In this document: piece after piece, positions 43,625 to 51,528 of the stretch
Position numbering within the stretch: position 1 is the first letter of the stretch
How the letters are laid out: every line of letters begins with the position of its first letter
Assembly (NCBI RefSeq): GCF_002954325.1
Contig: NZ_MQVX01000001.1
Location: 1,394,196 to 1,458,195 of the forward strand
Length of the DNA stretch: 64,000 nt
Origin: Aureicoccus marinus
Lineage (GTDB): Bacteria; Bacteroidota; Bacteroidia; Flavobacteriales; Flavobacteriaceae
Reading direction: 5' to 3'
The notes under the pieces: generated by a model
The model's database searches: none
What the model saw: only the letters and a program-made list of their open reading frames with translations
What the model was told of the DNA's origin: nothing
Translations under genes and position numbers: made by a program

Positions 43625-43714
43625 GTTTGTGTTTTAGTGATTTACTTGCCTAAAGATAACGGTATTTCAAATCCATTGAAGTTGCATTTACAAAGGAAAT
43701 CGACAAACTTATAC

Positions 43715-43742
43715 ACAAAAAAACCCGGTACTGATGTACCAG
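43715..43742 (-). terminator. terminator of the barrel gene at 43770
   Basis: On the minus strand CTGGTAC and GTACCGG pair around ATCA, with one G-T pair. GTTTTTTTG follows. It lies 27 bp after the stop codon and separates the two barrel genes into different transcripts. Confidence 0.75.
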
Positions 43743-43769
43743 CTGGTAAGCTGTGAATTAACTCACGAA

Positions 43770-44327
43770 TTAGTTAACGGTGAACCCCAAACCAAGGGTT
43801 AGAATATTCGTTTGAAGGGTAATATCTTGTTCTCCACGGTAAGAATTACTGAGCTGTGGAGCATAACGGGCATCGATGTAAGCACCCTTCCCGATATCGT
43901 ACCGAGCTCCGAATCCAAAATTAAATTGAAAACCAGCAATATTATCGGGCTGACGTTGTAAAGCAAAAACAAACTGTGGACCCAATTGTAGCGCCAAGTT
44001 TTCAGATAAGTGAAAGCTCGCCAAAAAAGGAAAGTGAAGGGCATCACTTTGTTCGCTACTGTTGGCATAGACCAATTCCGTCTGAAAGTCAAACTTGGGT
44101 GAAACGCCAAAATTAAAAGCGATCCCCGCATAGTAACCGGATTTGGAATCCGACATACTGTTCCCAGAATCTTCAAGAGTTTGCGATAAGGATAAATAGC
44201 CAGCCTTAAAGGAGAGCTTGGATCCGTCTTCGTACAAATCGGTAAATACGTCAATTTGTTTTTCGTTCTGACCAAAGGTCAATAGACCACAAAAAAGGGC
44301 AACGATAAGAAGGGCATTCTTTTTCAT
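43770..44327 (-). CDS. outer-membrane beta-barrel protein (second of a related pair)
   Basis: The 185-residue protein has a signal peptide (MKKNALLIVALFCGLLTFGQ). The barrel part includes SGYYAGIAFNFGVSPKFDFQ and LQLGPQFVFAL, which align with corresponding segments of the barrel at 43124, and ends LTLGLGFTVN. The family is the general porin-like barrel group and no transport substrate can be suggested. It is divergent from xerD and has a plausible two-part promoter. Confidence 0.82.
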   Translation of the reverse strand: MKKNALLIVALFCGLLTFGQNEKQIDVFTDLYEDGSKLSFKAGYLSLSQTLEDSGNSMSDSKSGYYAGIAFNFGVSPKFDFQTELVYANSSEQSDALHFPFLASFHLSENLALQLGPQFVFALQRQPDNIAGFQFNFGFGARYDIGKGAYIDARYAPQLSNSYRGEQDITLQTNILTLGLGFTVN

Positions 44328-44362
44328 AAACAGCTTGATCTTTAGGTGTTTAATTAGATGGG

Positions 44363-44393
44363 TAAACTTACTACATCACTCCAGAGGAAACAA
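44363..44393 (-). promoter_or_regulatory. promoter of the barrel gene at 43770
   Basis: On the minus strand TTG (44393-44391) is followed after 20 bp by TAAGTTTA (44370-44363), one base off TAnnTTTG. The ATG lies 36 bp downstream. Confidence 0.4.
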
Positions 44394-44459
44394 TTCTCAA
44401 GCATACACTATACCGAAGCAAACGCTCGGATGATCTAATTTTTGGGGGTTGATTTGCTC

Positions 44460-44467
44460 TATCTTTG
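44460..44467 (+). promoter_or_regulatory. -7 promoter element of xerD, 4 bp from the start codon
   Basis: TATCTTTG is an exact -7 match and ends only four bases before the GTG at 44472. Using the rnpB start as a guide, transcription would begin at or next to that GTG. Confidence 0.55.
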
Positions 44468-44471
44468 TTTT

Positions 44472-45380
44472 GTGGAGTGGGCAACGGCAATTCAGGACTA
44501 TTTAAATCACCTGCACATCGAGCGGGGACTTTCGACCAATACCCGTATAAATTACCGACTCGATTTAGAAAAACTACAGGACTTTTTGGTCGAATCACCG
44601 GCAAATTCACCAATTAAAATCGAACAGGAACTGCTTACCCAGTTTGTCTACGACTTTTCTAAAACCAAACACCCGCGTAGTCAGGCACGCCTCATGTCCA
44701 GCTTAAAAGGCTTCTTTAATTATTTGGTTGCTGAAGGTCTACGGGAAGACAATCCTGCTGCCCTTTTAGACAGTCCTCGGTTGGGACTCTATTTACCCGA
44801 CACCTTATCGATTGAAGAAGTCGAGACTCTTTTGGACGCGTGCACCGAAAACGATGCATTGGGCAGACGTAATCGTGCAATCTTAGAGACCTTATACGGC
44901 TGTGGTTTGCGGGTAAGTGAATTAACCGGGCTGCAGCTTTCGGATCTTTTTTTTGAGGAAGGCTATATGCGCATTATCGGAAAAGGAAACAAACAACGAC
45001 TGGTCCCCTTTGCTCCTCTTACTCAAAAGTATATTCGAATTTACCTGGAAGATCGCCAGGGAGTCTCCATAAGGGACCCCAAATCTCAAGATACCCTCTT
45101 TCTATCCAGACGAGGGACAGGTCTAACCCGGGCTATGATTTTTACGATCATCAAGCGCCTGAGTCAGGACGCCGGAATTCAAAAAAAGGTAAGTCCTCAC
45201 ACCCTACGCCATTCCTTTGCGACGCATCTGCTGGAAAATGGGGCGGATTTGAGAGCAATCCAACTCATGCTTGGTCATAGCAGTATAACCACCACAGAGG
45301 TCTACGTGCATGTAGACCGGAATCACCTGACAAAAATCTTAGCCGACTTCCATCCTCGAGGTCAATCCAAACCGTCTTAG
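44472..45380 (+). CDS. xerD: tyrosine recombinase XerD/XerC
   Basis: The 302-residue site-specific recombinase resolves chromosome dimers. The N-terminal SAM-like domain has YLNHLHIERGLSTNTRINY. The catalytic domain has the Arg in YGCGLRVSELTGL, Lys in GKGNKQRLVPF, HTLRHSFATHLLENGADLR (His and Arg), LGHSSITTTEVYVHV (His and the nucleophile Tyr). The start is taken as the GTG at 44472 because the frame upstream (TTG 44442) overlaps the promoter. It was called XerD rather than XerC by general likeness; the two are hard to separate without alignment. Its end overlaps the convergent ndh gene by 4 bp. Confidence 0.93.
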   Translation: MEWATAIQDYLNHLHIERGLSTNTRINYRLDLEKLQDFLVESPANSPIKIEQELLTQFVYDFSKTKHPRSQARLMSSLKGFFNYLVAEGLREDNPAALLDSPRLGLYLPDTLSIEEVETLLDACTENDALGRRNRAILETLYGCGLRVSELTGLQLSDLFFEEGYMRIIGKGNKQRLVPFAPLTQKYIRIYLEDRQGVSIRDPKSQDTLFLSRRGTGLTRAMIFTIIKRLSQDAGIQKKVSPHTLRHSFATHLLENGADLRAIQLMLGHSSITTTEVYVHVDRNHLTKILADFHPRGQSKPS

Positions 45381-46684
45381 TCGGATTGACTATCGTATAA
45401 TTCTTTGGGATACCCTTTCTGGAAAGGACGAATGATCAAGCGAGCTTCTCGATCAAAACGGATATAGTTATATACCCAATTGATAAAGACAACAACACGG
45501 TTCCTAAACCCAATCAAGAAATACAGGTGGACAAACATCCACACGTACCAGGCAAAAATACCTTGGAATCGAAACTTGGGAAGATCAACCACAGCTTTGT
45601 TGCGGCCGATGGTCGCCATACTCCCCTTATCATTGTATACGAAGGGCTTCATGGCTTTTCCCTCCAGTTTAGCTACCAGGTTCTTTCCCAAATGTCGCCC
45701 TTGCTGCAGCGCCGGTTGGGCCATCATGGGGTGGCCGTAGGGCAATTCTTCGGAACTCATTTCGGCAATATCACCAATAGCATAAATATCCTGATAGCCT
45801 TCCACTTGGTTAAAGGTATCAACCTTCAGTCGACCACCTTTCCCTTGGCAAGAAGCTTGTGTTAGCCCCTCTAAACGAACCCCTTTGACCCCCGCTGCCC
45901 AGATAAGCGCTGCGGTTTCAAACTGCGTTTTATCGTTCGTCTTGGCCGTCCAGCCATCGTATTCCGTCACCCTGAGACCTTTCCAGACGTGTACTCCAAG
46001 ATCCTCTAAAAAGTCTTCCGCCTTTTTAGAGGCTTGCTCACTCATGGCAGGGAGTAGACGAGAGGCTCCCTGTACCAAATTGATCTGCGCCCTTCTGGTA
46101 TCCAAATCCGGGTAGTCCTTCGGTAAAATCCCCTTTTTGATCTCAGCCAAGGCCCCTGCGAGCTCTACACCTGTAGGGCCGCCTCCGACGATAACAAAAT
46201 TCATAAGCGCATCGCGCTTATGAAGATCGTCTGTGAGCAAGGCATTTTCAAAATTCTGCAGAATGAGGCTTCGAAGGTTAAGGGATTGTGGAATCGTCTT
46301 CATCGCCATACTGTTCTCTTCCAGAGAGGTGTTCCCGAAAAAGTTGGTTTCTGTACCGGCAGCAATCACCAAAGAATCGTACTCCAAGGGACCGATAGAG
46401 GTAACGATCGTTTTCTTCTCTGGATCGACCTGTTCCACTTCTGCCAGTCTAAAGTAGAAATCCGGAAAACCCTGCAGGACTTTTCGAATCGGGTAAGCGA
46501 TGGAATCCGGTTCAAGACCACCTGTCGAAACCTGGTACAAGAGCGGCTGAAAAGTGTGGTAGTTGTGTTTATCGATCAGTACCACCTGCACCTCTTTTCG
46601 ACAAAGGGATTTAGCCAGAGAAAGGCCAGCAAACCCACCTCCTATTATCACTACACGCGGAAAACTCGACTGGGGTATATTCAT
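45377..46684 (-). CDS. ndh: type II NADH:quinone oxidoreductase (NDH-2)
   Basis: The 435-residue flavoprotein has the FAD motif VVIIGGGFAGLSLAKSL and the conserved NYHTFQPLLYQVSTGGLEP. The NAD motif FVIVGGGPTGVELAGALAE and the IYAIGDIAE segment that contacts FAD follow. The C-terminal region is hydrophobic (AWYVWMFVHLYFLIGFRNR), which anchors it to the inner membrane. It passes electrons from NADH to menaquinone without pumping protons. A -7 element lies 15 bp upstream. Confidence 0.93.
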   Translation of the reverse strand: MNIPQSSFPRVVIIGGGFAGLSLAKSLCRKEVQVVLIDKHNYHTFQPLLYQVSTGGLEPDSIAYPIRKVLQGFPDFYFRLAEVEQVDPEKKTIVTSIGPLEYDSLVIAAGTETNFFGNTSLEENSMAMKTIPQSLNLRSLILQNFENALLTDDLHKRDALMNFVIVGGGPTGVELAGALAEIKKGILPKDYPDLDTRRAQINLVQGASRLLPAMSEQASKKAEDFLEDLGVHVWKGLRVTEYDGWTAKTNDKTQFETAALIWAAGVKGVRLEGLTQASCQGKGGRLKVDTFNQVEGYQDIYAIGDIAEMSSEELPYGHPMMAQPALQQGRHLGKNLVAKLEGKAMKPFVYNDKGSMATIGRNKAVVDLPKFRFQGIFAWYVWMFVHLYFLIGFRNRVVVFINWVYNYIRFDREARLIIRPFQKGYPKELYDSQSD

Positions 46685-46699
46685 GGTCTAAATAATAAA

Positions 46700-46707
46700 C
46701 AAAGGTA
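46700..46707 (-). promoter_or_regulatory. -7 promoter element of ndh
   Basis: The minus-strand sequence is TACCTTTG, the same element as at rnpB. It ends 15 bp before the ATG, predicting a leader of about 10 nt. Confidence 0.55.
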
Positions 46708-46778
46708 GTGCATTGCCAAATGTTGCCCTACTCCAACAAGGCGATGTTTCGCTTATCTTTATGCAAAAGAATCACACC

Positions 46779-48203
46779 ATGAAAAGTAATTATACCCTCC
46801 TCATTCTTTTGGTCTTGAGTGTTGCCCTTCCCCTTCAAGCGCAATCCGAAAAGAAGGCCCTTCAGACCATCGACAACCAAACCGACAAATACGAAGACAT
46901 AGCCTTGCAGATCTGGGAATGGGCAGAAATGGGATACCAAGAAACCAAAAGTTCCGCCCTACTTCAAAAAACCCTCAAAGATGCCGGGTTTGCCGTTACC
47001 GCAGGAATTGCTGACATTCCTACCGCTTTTGTGGCAGAATTTGGCACTGGAGGACCTGTCATTGCCATTCTGGGAGAATTCGACGCCCTACCAGGTCTTT
47101 CTCAAAAGGCAGAACCCCAAAAAGCATCTGCAGGTCAAATCGGCGGCCACGCCTGTGGGCACCACCTTTTTGGAACCGCCTCTACCGCCGCCGCCATCGC
47201 ATTAAAAGATTGGCTGATAAGTTCTAAAACAGAAGGGCGTATTCGTTTTTACGGATGTCCTGCCGAAGAAGGGGGTGGTGCAAAAGTATATATGTCTCGG
47301 GCAGGAGTATTTGACGATGTCGACGTGGCTCTGCACTGGCATCCTGGCTCCTCAAACGCAGCCAACTCTGCTGCCGCCCTATCCAATATTTCGGCCAAGT
47401 TCCGCTTTTATGGTACCGCAGCCCACGCCGCAGGAGCTCCGCAACAAGGACGTTCTTCCCTTGACGGTGTTGAAGCCATGAATAACATGGTCAATATGAT
47501 GCGTGAGCACGTACCGCAAGAGTCCAGAATTCACTATGTCATTACTGATGGCGGAAAGGCACCTAACGTAGTCCCTGATTACGCAGAGGTATACTACTAT
47601 GCCCGTCACCCGCAAAGAGACGAAGTCCGGGCTATTTTTAACCGTATTGTTAAGGCAGGCGAAGGGGCTGCACTGGGCACCGAAACTCGTATGGAATATG
47701 AAATCATCAATGGAGTACACGAGCTCCTGCCGAATTCAACCTTACAAAAACTGGTCTACTCCAAACTGGCTGAGCTAGGCGGTTACACCTATAACCAAGA
47801 AGAAACGGCCTTTGGCGAAAAAATCTCAAAGACGTTAGCTTCGCCCAGGCCCCTCAGTGTTAGTCAGGAAGTACAACCCTATTCCGAAATTGGTAGAGCC
47901 GGTGGCTCGACGGATGTGGGGGATGTTAGTTTTGTGGTACCCACTGTTGGATTTAGAACAGCGACCTGGGTACCGGGAACCCCTGCGCACAGTTGGCAGG
48001 CTGTGGCTGCTGGCGGCACCAGTATTGGCATCAAAGGGATGGTCCTGGCTTCCAAGACTCTAACCCTTACTGGGATTGAACTTTTCAAAAACCCCAAACT
48101 CATCAAAGAAGCAAAAGAAGAGTTCAACGAACGTCGTGGCCCAGATTTCGTCTATGAACCACTCATTGGCGATCGTTCACCTGCCTTAGATTACAGAAAT
48201 TAG
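46779..48203 (+). CDS. exported M20 family metallopeptidase (AbgB-like amidohydrolase)
   Basis: The 474-residue protein starts with a signal peptide (MKSNYTLLILLVLSVALPLQAQ). The M20 zinc site includes GGHACGHHLFG and the Glu pair in GCPAEEGGGAKVY, with ALHWHPGSSN following. The lid domain contains FYGTAAHAAGAPQQGRSSLDG and ends before YYARHPQRDEV. The layout resembles AbgB/HipO-like aminoacylases that cleave amide-linked aromatic or amino acids. An upstream ATG at 46761 is possible, but the ATG at 46779 places the signal peptide correctly. The substrate is unknown. Confidence 0.92.
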   Translation: MKSNYTLLILLVLSVALPLQAQSEKKALQTIDNQTDKYEDIALQIWEWAEMGYQETKSSALLQKTLKDAGFAVTAGIADIPTAFVAEFGTGGPVIAILGEFDALPGLSQKAEPQKASAGQIGGHACGHHLFGTASTAAAIALKDWLISSKTEGRIRFYGCPAEEGGGAKVYMSRAGVFDDVDVALHWHPGSSNAANSAAALSNISAKFRFYGTAAHAAGAPQQGRSSLDGVEAMNNMVNMMREHVPQESRIHYVITDGGKAPNVVPDYAEVYYYARHPQRDEVRAIFNRIVKAGEGAALGTETRMEYEIINGVHELLPNSTLQKLVYSKLAELGGYTYNQEETAFGEKISKTLASPRPLSVSQEVQPYSEIGRAGGSTDVGDVSFVVPTVGFRTATWVPGTPAHSWQAVAAGGTSIGIKGMVLASKTLTLTGIELFKNPKLIKEAKEEFNERRGPDFVYEPLIGDRSPALDYRN

Positions 48204-48277
48204 TGTAACAAATCGATGAGCGTGTAGACTAACGGTAAGGACTCTTGTCTTCTTACCAACTAATAAACTAACCGCCT

Positions 48278-48772
48278 TTGAATAAAGAACTGGAACATCA
48301 ATTTGTGAGTGAGCTGGAAAGCAATCAGAACATTGTACACAAAGTGTGCAGTCTGTACACCAATGATGCGCATTCCCACAACGATCTGTTTCAAGAAATA
48401 AGCATTCAGTTGTGGAAGGCTTATCCTAAATTCAGAGGAGAGTCCAAATTCAGTACCTGGATGTATAGGGTAGCTTTAAATACGGCCATTACCCTGTACC
48501 GCAAATCCAAAAAAAGGGTTCGCACACAGGAGTATGACTCGGTCTTGTTCAAGATTAAAGCAGACCAATACGACGACACTCAGGAACAACAACTGAAACT
48601 CATGTATGGAGCGATCAAGCAGTTGAATGATATTGACAAAGCTTTGGTCTTCTTATACTTAGAAAATAAAGATTACGCCGAGATATCCGGCACCCTCGGT
48701 ATAAGCGAGGTGAATGCCCGGGTAAAAATGAATCGGATTAAAAATAAATTAAGAACCATTCTGAACCCCTGA
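48278..48772 (+). CDS. ECF-type RNA polymerase sigma factor (second)
   Basis: The 164-residue sigma factor has region 2 (NIVHKVCSLYTNDAHSHNDLFQEISIQLW, then KFSTWMYRVALNTAI) and region 4 (LENKDYAEISGTLGISEVNARVKMNRIKNKL). It begins at a TTG at 48278, with no in-frame ATG before it. A membrane protein and a transglutaminase-like enzyme follow with gaps of 3 bp and a 4-bp overlap. The promoter it reads is unknown. Confidence 0.9.
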   Translation: MNKELEHQFVSELESNQNIVHKVCSLYTNDAHSHNDLFQEISIQLWKAYPKFRGESKFSTWMYRVALNTAITLYRKSKKRVRTQEYDSVLFKIKADQYDDTQEQQLKLMYGAIKQLNDIDKALVFLYLENKDYAEISGTLGISEVNARVKMNRIKNKLRTILNP

Positions 48773-48775
48773 GAA

Positions 48776-49420
48776 ATGGATGAACTGGAACTCTTAAAAC
48801 AACACTGGCAGCAAGAAAAGCAAGACTTGCCCAAACTAAGCTACAAGGATATTCAGCAAATGATCTGGAAAAAGTCGACCTCGGTCGTCCGTTGGATCCT
48901 GATCATCAGTTTGATCGAATTGGTATTACCCCATTTGATCTATCTGTTGCCTTCCGCCCAATCCGGCTTTGATATATACACCCAATTGGGAATAAGCAAC
49001 TGGCTGTTCGGCTTCAATGCGATTTACTACCTAGTCGCGCTTTATTTTATCTATCTCTTTTACAAGAGATACAAAGAAATTTCGGTTTTGGACGATTCCC
49101 AAAAACTGATGAACAATATCCTAAAGACCAGAAAGACCGTGAAATACTATGTGATTTTTAGTCTTTCTGCCGCCTTGATTGTCGTCCTGTTGGTTATGGG
49201 AGGAATTTATACAACTCCTAACTTGATGGAGCTCTTCCCTCGAGATTTGGAAGCCGATGGATTAACCCTGGTGCAATACAAACAGGTTCTACTTCTGGCA
49301 GTAGGGATCGGAGGATTTGCCATTCTTTCGCTCATGGGTATTATCTACTTTTTACTCTATGGGTTCTTGATCCGTAAACTGCGAAGAAACCACCAGGAAT
49401 TACGACGTATTGAAGTATGA
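48776..49420 (+). CDS. polytopic membrane protein coupled to an ECF sigma gene
   Basis: The 214-residue protein has a charged N-terminal segment (about 45 residues) with four membrane helices after it (ILIISLIELVLPHLIYLL, NAIYYLVALYFIYLFY, YVIFSLSAALIVVLLVMGG, LLLAVGIGGFAILSLMGII). It begins 3 bp after the sigma gene. The soluble N-terminal part facing the cytoplasm fits an anti-sigma role, but no anti-sigma domain is recognised. Similar proteins in Flavobacteriia are often mis-annotated. The role is inferred from context. Confidence 0.75.
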   Translation: MDELELLKQHWQQEKQDLPKLSYKDIQQMIWKKSTSVVRWILIISLIELVLPHLIYLLPSAQSGFDIYTQLGISNWLFGFNAIYYLVALYFIYLFYKRYKEISVLDDSQKLMNNILKTRKTVKYYVIFSLSAALIVVLLVMGGIYTTPNLMELFPRDLEADGLTLVQYKQVLLLAVGIGGFAILSLMGIIYFLLYGFLIRKLRRNHQELRRIEV

Positions 49421-50049
49421 AAAAATACCTCGTTGAAACCTCCTTTTTTGACTACAATACCGAGCTTATACAGGAATTGATCTCCCCTTTTCAGCCCCTT
49501 CCGCTCCAAGAACAAATAGCTCAGCTCTTTGTTCGCATCCGAGATGGGTGGCGCTACAATCCTTTTGTGATCTATCAACAAGCCGAGAACTACAAGGCCA
49601 GTTTTATCGCAACCCAAAAAGAGGGTCACTGCATTGACAAATCGACCCTTTTAATCGCTGCCGCACGGGCCTTGGGAATACCCGCTCGATTGCGTCTGGC
49701 CAAGGTCACCAATCACTTGGTCATAGAACGTCTAGTGGCCAAATTGGGAACGGCCGATTTGGCTCCACATGGAATTGCCGAGCTTTACATCGATGGGGTT
49801 TGGAGGAAGGCCTCAACGGCCTTTAACAAAGAACTCTGCGCACTGTATCAGGTCGATGTTTTGGAATTTGATGGGAGTCAGGATGCCGTGATTCAAGAAT
49901 ACAACCAGGCCCAGGATCAGTTTATGGAATACGTGGAGGACTATGGTCATTTTGCAGACGTACCCCTAGAGTTCATAATGCAAACCTTTATTTCCAATTA
50001 CCCGGAACTCTCCAAAGTAATGGCAGGAAAAAACAAGATAGAATTGTAA
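49417..50049 (+). CDS. transglutaminase-like cysteine protease-fold protein
   Basis: The 210-residue soluble protein has a transglutaminase-like core. The catalytic Cys is in KEGHCIDKSTLLIAAARALG, and the His in APHGIAELYIDGVW. The expected third Asp after the final Trp is not obvious; the segment reads KASTAFNKEL, so the triad may be altered. No signal peptide is present. It starts with a 4-bp overlap on the sigma-linked membrane protein gene. It could be a hydrolase rather than a cross-linking enzyme. Confidence 0.85.
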   Translation: MKKYLVETSFFDYNTELIQELISPFQPLPLQEQIAQLFVRIRDGWRYNPFVIYQQAENYKASFIATQKEGHCIDKSTLLIAAARALGIPARLRLAKVTNHLVIERLVAKLGTADLAPHGIAELYIDGVWRKASTAFNKELCALYQVDVLEFDGSQDAVIQEYNQAQDQFMEYVEDYGHFADVPLEFIMQTFISNYPELSKVMAGKNKIEL

Positions 50050-50058
50050 TTCGATTTC

Positions 50059-50862
50059 TTAGTATCTCCACTCCCGTTTGCGGTGGTCTTCTTCGTAGGC
50101 AGCCAATTCCTCCTGAGGAATCACTTTGAGGAAAGACGGGTGCTGCTCAATGGCATACTCCAATTTTTCAATGATATCGGCAACAGACTCCTTTTCGTAA
50201 TCAATTTCCAGAGGCTCTTTGATTTGGATGGACTGCAGTATACCTTTCTTTTTGATGTATAATCCCTTGCGATCAAAAGATCGGCGGAAACCATCTATCA
50301 CCACCGGTACCACGATAGGCTTGTAGTTTTTGATGATGTGAGCTGTTCCTTTGCGCAGAGGTTTCCAAGGCCTTGTTGTTCCCTGAGGAAAGGTGATTAC
50401 CCAGCCATCGTCCAGTGCTGTCCCGATATTGGTGATATCACTCATCTTCACCTGACGATTGACATCCTTTCCGTCAGCCCTCCAGGTTCTCTCAATACTG
50501 ATCGATCCGGCGTAGGCCAGTAAACGGGTCAAAAGACTTTTGCTCATGGTCTCTTTTGCCGCGACGTAATAGATATTCAGTTTGGGGTTCCAGAGGTATC
50601 CTACATTCTTAATCGAGTCTTCTCTGCCTGCCAGACTCGCATAAAAAACATGAAGCATAGCCACCACATCCGCAAAATAAGTCTGGTGATTACTCACAAA
50701 TAGAACGTTGTTCTCTGGGAGTGAGCGAACGATGTCTGACCCCTCTATTTGAAGGGAATTAAACCCTTTATACCGGGAATGGGTCATCAGTCCCAAAATG
50801 CGGATTAACCACCGCTTCATGAAGAGATTATGACCAAAAGGATTGCGTTTAAATAAACCCAT
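50059..50862 (-). CDS. plsC: 1-acyl-sn-glycerol-3-phosphate acyltransferase
   Basis: The 267-residue PlsC-family acyltransferase has the catalytic NHQTYFADVVAML (HxxxxD near residue 59) and the phosphate-binding TFPQGTTRPWKPL segment. VVPVVIDGFRRSF follows. It transfers an acyl group to lysophosphatidate or a related lipid at the inner membrane. The basic C-terminus (RKREWRY) is unusual but small. It lies 24 bp downstream of the NUDIX gene on the same strand. Confidence 0.9.
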   Translation of the reverse strand: MGLFKRNPFGHNLFMKRWLIRILGLMTHSRYKGFNSLQIEGSDIVRSLPENNVLFVSNHQTYFADVVAMLHVFYASLAGREDSIKNVGYLWNPKLNIYYVAAKETMSKSLLTRLLAYAGSISIERTWRADGKDVNRQVKMSDITNIGTALDDGWVITFPQGTTRPWKPLRKGTAHIIKNYKPIVVPVVIDGFRRSFDRKGLYIKKKGILQSIQIKEPLEIDYEKESVADIIEKLEYAIEQHPSFLKVIPQEELAAYEEDHRKREWRY

Positions 50863-50886
50863 AGAGTGTCTAAATTTACAAAACTC

Positions 50887-51528
50887 TTATTCGGTCTCCG
50901 CGAAAAGCGCTTCGATTTCGCTTAACATCATGGCCGTTGCTCCCCAAATGATCTGGTTTTGAACATGATAGGCCGGCACCTCCATTTTGTTGGCGTAAGA
51001 GGTACTGATTTCGGTATTGATGTGGCTGTTTTGGTTAAATAATTCCCCGACAGAAATCTCAATGATCTCTTCCACTTCTTCTTCCTGCTTAGCCAAAGGT
51101 GGTTTTTCTTCGCACCACCCGAGATAAGGATGTACCAAAAAATTACTGGGTGGTATATAGACTTCTGTCAGCTTGGTCAGGTAATGCACCACGTGGCGCG
51201 GTACTCCCACTTCTTCCTCCGTTTCTCTTAAAGCGGTTTCCCAAAGATCCCGGTCCGAAGTTTCTTTCTTTCCCCCTGGAAAAGCCATTTGTCCAGAATG
51301 AACACCAGAATAAGTGCGGCGAAGAATAAACAAGAGCATCGCCTCGTGTTCTTGATTGGGATAGACCAAAGCCAAAACACCCGCTTCACGCGGATTCAGA
51401 TTTTTTTTGCTTTGCGCCTCCATCCAGCTGCGCCTCATGGAAGGAGCCATAAGGTCCTGGGCATTCTCGCCCGGAAGATTCAGTTTTCCTAATTTTGGCA
51501 CAAGCCGAAGAAAATCATCAAATTTCAT
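50887..51528 (-). CDS. NUDIX hydrolase (CoA pyrophosphatase-like)
   Basis: The 213-residue protein contains a Nudix box: GGKKETSDRDLWETALRETEEEVG with the REx2EE core in RETEEE. The long N-terminal region (KFDDFLRLVPKLGKLNLPG) and the AHSxM-like MAPSMRRSW segment resemble the YeaB/CoA pyrophosphatase group. It should hydrolyse CoA or acyl-CoA to 3',5'-ADP and phosphopantetheine. The ATG at 51528 shares the CATG palindrome with the divergent cyclophilin gene. It is probably cotranscribed with plsC. Confidence 0.9.
   Translation of the reverse strand: MKFDDFLRLVPKLGKLNLPGENAQDLMAPSMRRSWMEAQSKKNLNPREAGVLALVYPNQEHEAMLLFILRRTYSGVHSGQMAFPGGKKETSDRDLWETALRETEEEVGVPRHVVHYLTKLTEVYIPPSNFLVHPYLGWCEEKPPLAKQEEEVEEIIEISVGELFNQNSHINTEISTSYANKMEVPAYHVQNQIIWGATAMMLSEIEALFAETE
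51490..51497 (+). promoter_or_regulatory. -7 promoter element of the cyclophilin gene, inside the NUDIX gene
   Basis: TAATTTTG matches TAnnTTTG and lies 29 bp before the ATG at 51527. The whole leader therefore lies inside the divergent NUDIX coding region. Confidence 0.45.
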
